Assembly: GCA_946482375.1 (NCBI GenBank)
Contig: CAMLRH010000146.1
Coordinates: 1 to 6,570 of the forward strand
Origin: an uncultured Caulobacteraceae bacterium
GTDB lineage: Bacteria; Pseudomonadota; Alphaproteobacteria; Caulobacterales; Caulobacteraceae
Direction of reading: 5' to 3'
Length of the DNA: 6,570 nucleotides
Below the pieces are notes generated by a model that did no database searches, was not told the DNA's origin, and worked only from the letters and a program-made list of their open reading frames with translations. Positions 1 through 5,622 of this stretch are shown piece after piece. How positions within the stretch are numbered: the stretch's first letter is position 1; every line of letters starts with the position of its first letter. A program made the translations under genes and the position numbers.

Positions 1-780
1 GAGCGCCGCGCCGCCGCGGCCGTCGCCGTCGGCGCGGGTCAGGATCAGGCCGGTCAGCGGCAGGCGCTCGTGGAAGGCCTTGGCCGTGCGCACCGCGTCC
101 TGGCCGGTCAGGCTGTCGGCGACGAGGAGGGTTTCGGTCGGTGACGCAATCCGGGCGATCTCGGCCGCCTCGCTCATCATCGCCTCGTCGAGCGTCGTGC
201 GGCCCGCCGTATCGAGGATGAGGACGTCGTACCCGCCGAGCTTGGCCGCCGACAGCGACCGCCGCGCGATGTCCGGCGCCGACTGACCGGGGATGATCGG
301 CAGGGTCTCGACGCCGATCTGCGTGCCCAGCGTCGCCAGCTGCTCCATGGCGGCCGGGCGGCGGGTGTCGAGCGAGGCCATCAGGACCTTCTGTCGGTCC
401 TTCGACAGGCGCAGCGCCAGCTTGGCGGCGGTCGTGGTCTTACCCGAACCCTGCAGGCCCGCCATCAGGATCACGGTCGGCGGATTGAGGGCCAGGTTCA
501 GCGGCGTCGGCTCGTCGCCCCCCAGCATGTCGACCAGACCGTCGTAGACGATCTTCACGACCTGATCGGCCGGCCTGACCGACCGGATCACCGCCTCGCC
601 CGTCGCGCGCTCCTTGGCGTTGGCGATGAAGTCCTTGACCACCGGCAGCGCCACGTCGGCCTCGAGCAGGGCGACGCGCACCTCGCGCAGGGCCTCGTCG
701 ACGTCCTTCTCGCCAAGGACGCCGCGCCCGCTCAGCCGGTCGAATACGCCGGACAGCCGCTCGGAAAGGCCTTCAAACAC
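1..780 (-). CDS. ffh: Signal recognition particle GTPase Ffh (SRP54), N-terminal 260 residues, cut by window edge
   Basis: Ffh binds the SRP RNA and emerging signal sequences and, with FtsY, delivers ribosomes to the inner membrane. Visible are the helical N domain (about residues 1-95) and most of the GTPase G domain: P-loop GLQGSGKTT at 108-116, DTRRPAA at 138-144, DTAGR at 190-194, and TRADGDGRGGAAL at 248-260, the guanine-specificity region. The last has Arg where many bacteria have Lys (TKxDG); I recall this as usual in alphaproteobacteria. The rest of the G domain and the Met-rich M domain lie beyond the window; full-length Ffh is about 450-520 residues. The start is a GTG at 778-780. 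It is fixed by an in-frame TGA immediately upstream and a GGAGAG ribosome-binding site (complement of 786-791) five bases away. It is divergent from the secreted-protein genes to its right. Identity is secure. Confidence 0.97.
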   Translation of the reverse strand, partial: MFEGLSERLSGVFDRLSGRGVLGEKDVDEALREVRVALLEADVALPVVKDFIANAKERATGEAVIRSVRPADQVVKIVYDGLVDMLGGDEPTPLNLALNPPTVILMAGLQGSGKTTTAAKLALRLSKDRQKVLMASLDTRRPAAMEQLATLGTQIGVETLPIIPGQSAPDIARRSLSAAKLGGYDVLILDTAGRTTLDEAMMSEAAEIARIASPTETLLVADSLTGQDAVRTAKAFHERLPLTGLILTRADGDGRGGAAL

Positions 781-810
781 TCAAACTCTCCACACGCACA
801 GCACGAACAG

Positions 811-838
811 CCCCCGTGGACGATCACGTCGACGGGGG
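811..838. other. Strong interrupted hairpin in the ffh leader / divergent spacer
   Basis: CCCCCGT at 811-817 pairs with ACGGGGG at 832-838. After one G-G mismatch (818/831), GACG at 819-822 pairs with CGTC at 827-830 around the loop ATCA, giving eleven base pairs in 28 bases. It lies about 30 bases upstream of the ffh GTG and 140 bases upstream of the plus-strand gene at 978. No T-run follows on either strand, so it is not a typical intrinsic terminator. It could be an RNA structure in the ffh 5' leader or a protein-binding palindrome. The rest of the 781-977 spacer shows no convincing promoter boxes. Confidence 0.5.
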
Positions 839-977
839 TCCTCGCCGCCCTCGTCCCATATGGTGCATGGGGGTCGTGGCGGTAGAGGCGCTGCTGGTGC
901 TGCGCCGGAAGGGGCGGCTTATGCGCCTGTGGAGGAAACCCGTCAAGGCGCGTAGGCTGGGCGCGGGAGGAGCGTCC

Positions 978-1409
978 ATGCCTAAAGTTATCATCGCCGC
1001 GTTGCTTGTGACCCTGGCCTGCGGCGAGGCCGTCGCCCAGGTGTCCACGCCGGTTCTGACCCGGCCGCCCGCCTGGCAGAAGTCAGTGTCGATGTCGAAG
1101 GCGCTGGTTGTGGAAGACGCCAAGACCCGCGGCCGAGCCGCCTACCTCGCCGGCAAGTCGCCCGATGTCCTGATAGCGGAAGTCCGCGCCGCCCATCCGA
1201 GCAGCGGCGATGAATTCGTCACCGCCGCCCTCAAGGAAGCCCGTCTCGCCGGCAAGGAAGAAGTCGATCAGCTCAAGGGCATGGGCGACGAGCAGTCCCA
1301 GAAGCTGCAGATGGCGATGGACCGGCTCTCGGCGGTCGAGAGCGCGCTGTCGAACCTCCTGCGCAAGGCCTCGGAGACGCAGAGCTCGGTCACCCAGAAC
1401 CTCAAGTAG
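978..1409 (+). CDS. Small secreted helical protein, unknown family (143 aa)
   Basis: I do not recognise this protein. Residues 1-20 are a signal peptide: a Lys near the start, a hydrophobic core (VIIAALLVTLA) and an AVA cleavage site before Gln21, so the product is probably periplasmic. The mature part begins with a Pro-rich stretch (VSTPVLTRPPAW). It continues as predicted amphipathic helix rich in Ala, Glu, Lys and Gln, with no cysteine after cleavage. The reading frame is open back to 816, but the ATG at 978 is preferred: GGGAGGAG at 965-972 sits five bases upstream and the signal peptide starts there. It is the first of five consecutive secreted-protein genes. It lacks the Trp/Arg-Gln motif of the next four, but residues 79-96 and the C-terminus resemble the 2038-2535 product loosely, so it may be a diverged relative. 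Function unknown. Confidence 0.85.
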   Translation: MPKVIIAALLVTLACGEAVAQVSTPVLTRPPAWQKSVSMSKALVVEDAKTRGRAAYLAGKSPDVLIAEVRAAHPSSGDEFVTAALKEARLAGKEEVDQLKGMGDEQSQKLQMAMDRLSAVESALSNLLRKASETQSSVTQNLK

Positions 1410-1477
1410 CCGCCTACCCAAAAATCGGCGCAATCACCGGTCACATCACGATGGCGTCGCAAGCAGGGGGAAATGTC

Positions 1478-1963
1478 ATGCGCCGTTTCGTGCTCGCTCT
1501 GGCTTTCGCCGCGACGGTCGCCGGTCCCGTGGCGGCCCAGCCGGTCACGCCCTACCAGTCCGGCTTCACCAACGCCGCGACCGCCGTGGGCGCGCTGCCG
1601 CCCGAGGCTCGCGACTGGGTGCTTGGCGAGACCGCCCGTCAGGCCGACGCGCCCAGCAGCATCGCCGAGATCGACAAGGCGATGGCTGAGCATGTCGAGC
1701 CGAATCTGCAGGGCGCCGGCAAGAGCTTGCGGGCGAGCAAGCGCGACCTCACCGCCGCCATCCGCTACGAGATCGTCCGCGAGGCCCGCCGCATGGTCGA
1801 CCGCGAACTGCGCGAGCGGAAGAAGGACGCCAAGGAAGACCAGAGCGACGACATGATGCTCGCCCTGCAGGCGCTGGAGAGCCGCCGCCTGCGTCTGGGG
1901 GCCATGGAAAGCCAGGCTAACCGCCGGCTGACCGACAAGGCCCGCGAGATCATCGCGGACTAA
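1478..1963 (+). CDS. Secreted paralog A of a four-member array, unknown function (161 aa)
   Basis: This is the first of four tandem paralogs. Residues 1-20 are a signal peptide (Arg-Arg, hydrophobic core, VAA before Gln21), pointing to the periplasm. The mature protein carries the shared motif: Trp47, Glu51, Arg54-Gln55, Pro59, then Tyr97 exactly 50 residues after the Trp within DLTAAIRYEIVREA. A highly charged stretch (about 109-125, RELRERKKDAKEDQSDD) and a final helix with QANRRLTDKA follow. No catalytic motif or transmembrane segment was seen outside the signal peptide. It is closest to the 3065-3559 product, sharing REA-R-(M/L)-(V/L)-D and QA-RRLT-KA. An in-frame ATG lies at 1451, but 1478 is preferred because a purine-rich AGGGGGAA lies just upstream and the signal peptide begins there. 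The 68-base gap before it and the 74-base gap after it show no clear terminator. Confidence 0.88.
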   Translation: MRRFVLALAFAATVAGPVAAQPVTPYQSGFTNAATAVGALPPEARDWVLGETARQADAPSSIAEIDKAMAEHVEPNLQGAGKSLRASKRDLTAAIRYEIVREARRMVDRELRERKKDAKEDQSDDMMLALQALESRRLRLGAMESQANRRLTDKAREIIAD

Positions 1964-2037
1964 GCTTGGCCTTTACATCACCGCAAATTTGCCGCGATCC
2001 GGGTCGAGCGTGAACGTCTCGCAACTGGGGGACGACC

Positions 2038-2535
2038 ATGCGGGCATACATCCTTGCAGCCGCCATCCTGGCCGTAGCGCCGTGCGCCCACGCCCAAGGC
2101 CCGAACGCCGACGAACTACGCCCACTCTATGGAATAGAGGCGGTTGAGACCTCGCCCATGCAGCGCCTTCATCCCGACGCGCGCAGCTGGGTGGCGCAAG
2201 AGCGCGCCCGGCAAACGGCCAAACCGACCAACCTTGTCGAGCTCGCTGTCGATATCGACAGCAACATCGGCGAGGCCATCCGCAAGCTCGCCAAACGGGA
2301 GCGCGTGGGCAACGGCGACCTGATGATGGTCATCATGTACGACATCGTCGGCGGCGCCCGCGACGACGTCGAGGTTCAACTCGCGACAGCGCGCGCGGCC
2401 GGCGCCTCGGACATCGAGATCCAGCAGTTGGCCACCCGCAAGGCCCAGCTCGAGGCGCACCTGGCCGAGGTCGTCGCCGACCAGACCGCCGTCAGCCGAT
2501 CGTTGGTCCCGCAACTTGCATGGAGCCAAAAATGA
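2038..2535 (+). CDS. Secreted paralog B of a four-member array, unknown function (165 aa)
   Basis: Residues 1-19 form a signal peptide (hydrophobic YILAAAILAVA, then AHA before Gln20). The array motif is complete: Trp51, Glu55, Arg58-Gln59, Pro63, and Tyr101 exactly 50 residues after the Trp in DLMMVIMYDIVGGA. The C-terminal third is predicted helix (QQLATRKAQLEAHLAEVV). It is closest to the next gene: both have MYD(I/V)V-GA and a later RK-x2-L-x-A block. The single Cys16 lies in the signal peptide. It does not form a usual lipobox, which would need a small residue at -1 and Leu at -3, so I do not call a lipoprotein. The start at 2038 is supported by TGGGGGACG just upstream. The stop overlaps the next start as ATGA (2532-2535), implying translational coupling. 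No known enzymatic motif was seen. Confidence 0.88.
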   Translation: MRAYILAAAILAVAPCAHAQGPNADELRPLYGIEAVETSPMQRLHPDARSWVAQERARQTAKPTNLVELAVDIDSNIGEAIRKLAKRERVGNGDLMMVIMYDIVGGARDDVEVQLATARAAGASDIEIQQLATRKAQLEAHLAEVVADQTAVSRSLVPQLAWSQK

Positions 2536-3068
2536 GAAGCCTGTTCCTTGCCGCCCTGATCGCGATGGGAGCCGCCACCGGGGCCGCCGCCCAGCCGGCC
2601 GTGCTGGTGAAGTCCAAGCCCATCCACGGCACCGCGCCCGACTTTTCCGCTGACCTCCCCGCCAAGATCAAGCAGTGGGAGAAGGAGGAGATCGACCGGC
2701 AGTTCGAGAACCCGACCAGCCTTTTCGACCTCGAGGTCAAGATGCTGACGGCGCTCCAGGACGACATCGAGCGCACGGCCAAGCGCAAGAAGCTGTCGTT
2801 CGAGGAAGTGTCGGTGCTGGTCATGTACGATGTCGTGACCGGCGCGGCGAAGAAGATGGACAAGGCCGTCCATGAGCGGCGCGAGATCGTCGCCGAGGCC
2901 GGCACGCCCGACCGGCAGGACGTCGAGCTGCGCTCGCTCGGCCGCCGCAAGGAGGCGCTGCTGGCGCAGATCCACGAGATCGGCCCGCGCATGACGCGGA
3001 ACACGCGCCTGCTCAGCGAAGGCACCTCCTCCAACGCCATGCTGAACCTGGGGGCCAAGGGCAAGTGA
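2532..3068 (+). CDS. Secreted paralog C of a four-member array, unknown function (178 aa)
   Basis: Residues 1-20 form a signal peptide (LFLAALIAMGAATG, then AAA before Gln21). The motif is Trp49, Glu53, Arg56-Gln57, Pro61, with Tyr99 exactly 50 residues after the Trp in EVSVLVMYDVVTGA. This is the most Lys-rich member (AKRKK, GAAKKMDK) and the longest, with a tail of about 15 residues (EGTSSNAMLNLGAKGK) missing from the others. It has no cysteine. An in-frame ATG lies 12 bases upstream at 2520, inside the previous gene. The ATG at 2532 is preferred because GGAG at 2523-2526 is six bases before it, it forms an ATGA overlap with the upstream stop, and the signal peptide then begins MRSLF. The downstream end overlaps the next gene as GTGA. 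Probably periplasmic; function unknown. Confidence 0.88.
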   Translation: MRSLFLAALIAMGAATGAAAQPAVLVKSKPIHGTAPDFSADLPAKIKQWEKEEIDRQFENPTSLFDLEVKMLTALQDDIERTAKRKKLSFEEVSVLVMYDVVTGAAKKMDKAVHERREIVAEAGTPDRQDVELRSLGRRKEALLAQIHEIGPRMTRNTRLLSEGTSSNAMLNLGAKGK

Positions 3069-3559
3069 TCCGCCCGCGCCCGCTGGCGCTGGTCTTCGCC
3101 GCCCTGGCGATAGCCTTGCCCGCGCAGGCGCAGATGGGCGGCCTTGGCGGGCCGACCACCGTGGAAACGGTCGAGCGGACGGCGCTCGGCAAGCTGCCCC
3201 GGCCGCTGGTCGACTGGGTGACCGAAGAGGCGATACGGCAGGCCCAGCGGCCCGGCGACCTCGATACCCTCGATGCGGAGATGGAAGCCGCCGTCGCCGA
3301 GCACCTGAAGACCGGCGCCAGGCGCACGCGGATGGACGTGCCGGACCTGATCTCCGCCCTGCGCTTCCACGTTGTCCGCGAGGCGGGCCGCCTTCTCGAC
3401 AATGACATCGAGGCCCGCCGAAAACTCGCGGGACCCGAGCCGTCCGACGAGGACATGCTGAGCATCGAAACCGCCATCTCCCACCGCAACCGCGTCCGGG
3501 CGCTGGAAGACCAGGCCCAGCGGCGGCTGACCCGCAAGGCCGCCGCCTTCATCGACTGA
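3065..3559 (+). CDS. Secreted paralog D of a four-member array, unknown function (164 aa)
   Basis: It starts with GTG at 3065, overlapping the previous stop as GTGA, so it is probably translationally coupled; only a modest AAGGG lies upstream. Residues 1-22 are a signal peptide (two Arg, core LALVFAALAIALPA, AQA before Gln23). The mature N-terminus has a short Gly-rich segment (MGGLGGP). The array motif is Trp51, Glu55, Arg58-Gln59, Pro63, with Phe101 at the position of the Tyr in the other three, again 50 residues after the Trp (DLISALRFHVVREA). It most resembles the 1478-1963 product: REA-x-R-x2-D, a following acidic-DM segment and QAQRRLTRKA near the end. The mature part has no cysteine and no known catalytic motif. 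It is separated from murI by 38 bases without an obvious terminator. Confidence 0.87.
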   Translation: MIRPRPLALVFAALAIALPAQAQMGGLGGPTTVETVERTALGKLPRPLVDWVTEEAIRQAQRPGDLDTLDAEMEAAVAEHLKTGARRTRMDVPDLISALRFHVVREAGRLLDNDIEARRKLAGPEPSDEDMLSIETAISHRNRVRALEDQAQRRLTRKAAAFID

Positions 3560-3597
3560 CGTGGACGCCCGCGCCCCACACCGCTAAAGCCGAAGCC

Positions 3598-4449
3598 ATG
3601 GTCATCGGCGTTTTCGATTCCGGCGTGGGCGGTCTGACGGTCCACAGGGCGCTCACCGAGCGGATGCCGGATGCGGACTTCATCTACCTCGCGGATCAGG
3701 CCAACGCGCCCTACGGCGGCCGCCCCGGCGAGGAGATCGTCGATCTCACCCGGGCGGGCTGCATCAAGCTGTTCGACATGGGCGCGAGCGTCGTCGTGCT
3801 GGCCTGCAATACCGCCTCGGCCATTGCGCTACGCCGCCTGCAGCAGACCTGGCTGCCGGGCTATCGCAAGGAGAAAGGCCGGCCGCTCAACGTGCTCGGC
3901 ATCATCGTGCCGACCATCGAGGAGGCTACGGGCCTGCCGTGGGAGCACGAGGCCGAGCGGCGCGGCGAGAAGATCGAGCAGCTGGACATCGTCGGGGTCT
4001 TTTCCACGCCCGGCACCGCCAACAGCCGCGTCTACGAGATCGAGATCGACAAGCGCCGGCAGGACGTCGCCGTCTTCTCCGAGCCCTGCCCGAACCTTGC
4101 CCGCATGATCGAGAACGGCGCCAGCCGCGAGGATCTGGCGAGGGAGATCGAGGGCCACGTCGCGGCGCTGAAGACCCGCATCGGCCGCCATCCCGACCGC
4201 GCCATCCTCGGCTGCACCCACTACGAGCTGGCCGCCGACCTTTTCCGCGCCGCCCTGCCGCCCGGCACGCCGCTGATCCACCAGCCGGCGGCGACGGCGG
4301 ACTCGCTGGAGCGCTACTTCGCACGCCATCCGGAATACGAGACCGGAACCTCCGGCCTGCGCCGCTTCCTCACCACCGGAGATCCCGGTGCGCAAAACGC
4401 GCTGGTAGCCAGCTTCTGGGGAGAGCCGCTAGTCTTCGAAGCGGCTTGA
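3598..4449 (+). CDS. murI: Glutamate racemase
   Basis: MurI converts L-glutamate to D-glutamate in the cytoplasm for peptidoglycan stem peptides, without a cofactor, using two cysteines as acid/base. Family signatures are present in order: FDSGVGGL at residues 6-13 (Asp7-Ser8), ADQANAPYG at 32-40, ACNTAS at 69-74 with catalytic Cys70, STPGTANS at 136-143, and LGCTHYEL at 204-211 with catalytic Cys206 and His208. The length of 283 residues is slightly above the common 255-275. The extra length comes partly from a charged stretch around 115-130 (EHEAERRGEKIEQ). The last signature reads GCTHYE, where many MurI have GCTHYP; both catalytic cysteines remain. The start fits the family because the Asp-Ser motif follows almost at once, but no good ribosome-binding site precedes it. 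It may be co-transcribed with the secreted-protein genes upstream and the gene 14 bases downstream. Confidence 0.95.
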   Translation: MVIGVFDSGVGGLTVHRALTERMPDADFIYLADQANAPYGGRPGEEIVDLTRAGCIKLFDMGASVVVLACNTASAIALRRLQQTWLPGYRKEKGRPLNVLGIIVPTIEEATGLPWEHEAERRGEKIEQLDIVGVFSTPGTANSRVYEIEIDKRRQDVAVFSEPCPNLARMIENGASREDLAREIEGHVAALKTRIGRHPDRAILGCTHYELAADLFRAALPPGTPLIHQPAATADSLERYFARHPEYETGTSGLRRFLTTGDPGAQNALVASFWGEPLVFEAA

Positions 4450-4463
4450 GCGCGGAGGACACG

Positions 4464-4982
4464 ATGCGGATTCTGCTGGCGGCGGCGGCGCTGATGCTCG
4501 CCGGACCCGCCCATGCCGAGGTGAAGGCGACCTGGGATGGGGGCTTTCGGCTGGAGAACCGGGCCACCCTCTCGGCGACGCGGGAGCAGACCTGGTTTGC
4601 GCTCGCCCAGATCGGCCGCTGGTGGAACAGCGAGCACACCTATTCCGGCGACGCACGCAACATGGTCATCAGCCTGAAGCCCGGCGGATGCTGGTGCGAG
4701 GTCCTGCCCGGCGGCGGCATCGAGCACGGCCGCGTTATCCTGGCCTGGCCGGAGAAAGGAACGTTGCGGCTGGAAGCCACGCTGGGGCCGCTGCAGGACG
4801 AGGGCGTGTCCGGCGCCCTCACCTGGCAGATCAATGAGTTGAAGGACGGTGGCGTCGAGGTCGTGCAGACCTACAACGTCGGCGGCGTGCGTCCGGATAT
4901 GGTCAGGAACGCCGCCCTGATCGACAGCGTGATGGCCGAGCAACTCGCCCGCCTGAAGGGCTTTATCCGCCCGGCGTCTTAG
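4464..4982 (+). CDS. Secreted SRPBCC/START-like domain protein (172 aa)
   Basis: Residues 1-18 are a signal peptide (RILLAAAALMLAGPAHA), so the product is probably periplasmic, which is less usual for this fold. The mature part matches the SRPBCC pattern: an early strand, a helix ending in IGRWWNSEHTYSG (Trp53-Trp54), KPGGCWCEVLPGG at 72-84, strands VILAWP, LRLEATLGPLQ and GALTWQINEL, VVQTYNVGG, and a long C-terminal helix (about 150-167). The fold forms a hydrophobic cavity that often binds lipids or small hydrophobic ligands; the ligand here is unknown. Cys76 and Cys78 are close together, as CWC. The start ATG at 4464 has GGAGGA four to five bases upstream. The gene is 14 bases after murI, so it is probably in the same transcript. 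Its TAG stop overlaps the stop of the convergent ahpD gene. Confidence 0.85.
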   Translation: MRILLAAAALMLAGPAHAEVKATWDGGFRLENRATLSATREQTWFALAQIGRWWNSEHTYSGDARNMVISLKPGGCWCEVLPGGGIEHGRVILAWPEKGTLRLEATLGPLQDEGVSGALTWQINELKDGGVEVVQTYNVGGVRPDMVRNAALIDSVMAEQLARLKGFIRPAS

Positions 4983-5506
4983 GCCGCTTCGGCGGCGACC
5001 ACGCGGCTGACAGCGTTGACGACAGAGGCGATGCGAAGCGCCGCCTGGACCTGGGTGTTCGGCATGCCGCGCTTCTTCAGCTCTTCCTCGTGGCTGTCGA
5101 GGCAGGCGCCGCAGCCGTTGATGGCGCTGACGGCCGTGCACCACAGCTCGAAGTCGGTCTTGTCGACGCCGGGGTTGGCGATGACGTTCATCCGCAGCCG
5201 TGCCGGCAGCGTGCGGTACTCCTGGTTCTTCAGCAGGTGCAGCGAGCGGTAGTAGACGTTGTTCATGCCCATGATGGCGGCGGCGGCCTTGGCGGCGTTC
5301 AGCGCCTCGTCCGACAGGCCGGCCTCGCGAGCCGAGGCTTCCACGGCGCGGATCACCGGACCGACGCCGACGGCGTGGGCCGAAGCGACGAAGGCGCCCC
5401 ACTTCTGCTGCTCGTTCAGGACCGTCTCGGTCGAGAGCGACGACAGGTTCAGGCTCAGGTCCTTGGCGTAAGCGGGGATGGTCTCGCGCAGTTGGTCGAG
5501 CGACAT
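4979..5506 (-). CDS. ahpD: Alkyl hydroperoxide reductase adaptor AhpD (carboxymuconolactone decarboxylase family)
   Basis: In Mycobacterium tuberculosis, AhpD passes electrons from lipoylated SucB and Lpd to AhpC, and it has weak peroxidase activity itself. This product has 175 residues, the usual AhpD length. The active-site block is NGCGACLDSHEEEL: Cys132 and Cys135 (CxxC) and His139, with Glu120 in DFELW matching the conserved proton-relay Glu. The residue between the cysteines that is His in the mycobacterial CSHC is Ala here. The N-terminal helix MSLDQLRETIPAYAKDLSLN is typical. The frame is open 15 codons further upstream, but the ATG at 5504-5506 fits the family start; only a weak purine-rich GAAG lies before it. 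It follows ahpC after 107 bases filled by two stem-loops, so it is probably in the same transcript but controlled separately. Its TAA stop overlaps the convergent SRPBCC gene's stop. Confidence 0.93.
   Translation of the reverse strand: MSLDQLRETIPAYAKDLSLNLSSLSTETVLNEQQKWGAFVASAHAVGVGPVIRAVEASAREAGLSDEALNAAKAAAAIMGMNNVYYRSLHLLKNQEYRTLPARLRMNVIANPGVDKTDFELWCTAVSAINGCGACLDSHEEELKKRGMPNTQVQAALRIASVVNAVSRVVAAEAA
4983..4996 (+). other. TTCG-tetraloop hairpin at the convergent gene junction
   Basis: GCCGC (4983-4987) and GGCGG-C (4992-4996) form a five-base-pair stem around TTCG, closed by C-G: the exceptionally stable C(UUCG)G loop in plus-strand RNA. It begins directly after the TAG stop of the SRPBCC gene and lies inside the last codons of ahpD (AAEAA). 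No T-run follows, so it is at most a 3'-end stabiliser or a weak terminator for plus-strand transcripts. It may be a chance result of GC-rich Ala codons. Confidence 0.35.
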
Positions 5507-5533
5507 GATCTTCAGGCTTTCAGGAAAAGGGGT

Positions 5534-5585
5534 GTCCGGGAGCGCGCCCAATCAATGGGGGGAGAGCTTGCGCACGCTCCCGGAC
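5534..5585 (-). repeat. Perfect 11-bp inverted repeat in the ahpC-ahpD spacer
   Basis: GTCCGGGAGCG at 5534-5544 is the exact reverse complement of CGCTCCCGGAC at 5575-5585, with 30 bases between. In ahpC-ahpD mRNA this forms a long-looped stem. The loop contains a smaller stem (CCCA 5547-5550 with TGGG 5556-5559) and a near copy of one arm (GCTCTCCC on the minus strand), which could pair alternatively. The minus-strand sequence after the stem is ACACCCCTTTTCC, a short T-run, so partial termination or 3'-end protection of ahpC mRNA is possible. Confidence 0.6.
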
Positions 5586-5586
5586 G

Positions 5587-5622
5587 GCGGCGTTAAGGTC
5601 AGGGGGGCTAACCTTACGCCGC
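5587..5622 (-). repeat. 12-bp stem-loop spanning the ahpC stop codon
   Basis: On the minus strand GCGGCGTAAGGT pairs with ACCTTAACGCCGC, leaving a one-base bulge (plus-strand T5594) and an 11-base loop with six consecutive C. It includes the last two codons and TAA stop of ahpC. A single base separates it from the 5534-5585 inverted repeat, so the two structures are stacked in tandem. No T-run follows directly. Likely roles are ahpC 3'-end stabilisation, or attenuation of read-through to ahpD. Confidence 0.55.

Noticed and set aside
80..955. Plus-strand open frames opposite and upstream of ffh
   Set aside because: The first ones are antisense to conserved Ffh motifs and the last runs into the spacer; all are Arg/Ser-rich with no domain and no supported start.
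816..977. N-terminal extension of the first secreted gene to 816
   Set aside because: It would bury the signal peptide 54 residues inside the protein and ignore the GGGAGGAG site in front of 978.
781..977. Small RNA gene (for example SRP RNA) next to ffh
   Set aside because: The hairpin is far too short, and no GGAA-tetraloop SRP RNA core or terminator is visible in the spacer.
2038..2110. Lipoprotein signal in the 2038-2535 product (Cys16)
   Set aside because: The context VAPCAHAQ lacks a Leu at -3 and a small residue at -1; a standard AHA cleavage site follows.
2492..3484. Long minus-strand open frame of 330 codons opposite the paralog array
   Set aside because: It lies opposite genes with signal peptides, ribosome-binding sites and mutual homology. 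In GC-rich DNA the opposite strand often stays open; its translation has no recognisable domain.
3939..4463. Long N-terminal extension of the SRPBCC gene back into murI
   Set aside because: The extension is an out-of-frame, Arg-rich translation of murI. The ATG at 4464 has a good ribosome-binding site and begins a signal peptide.
4314..5402. Minus-strand open frame of 362 codons across the murI end, the SRPBCC gene and ahpD
   Set aside because: It overlaps ahpD in another frame on the same strand and is antisense to two well-supported genes; its composition is Arg/Gly-rich low-complexity.
5090..5596. Plus-strand open frame of 168 codons opposite ahpD
   Set aside because: It is antisense to the conserved CxxC region of AhpD and has no recognisable feature.
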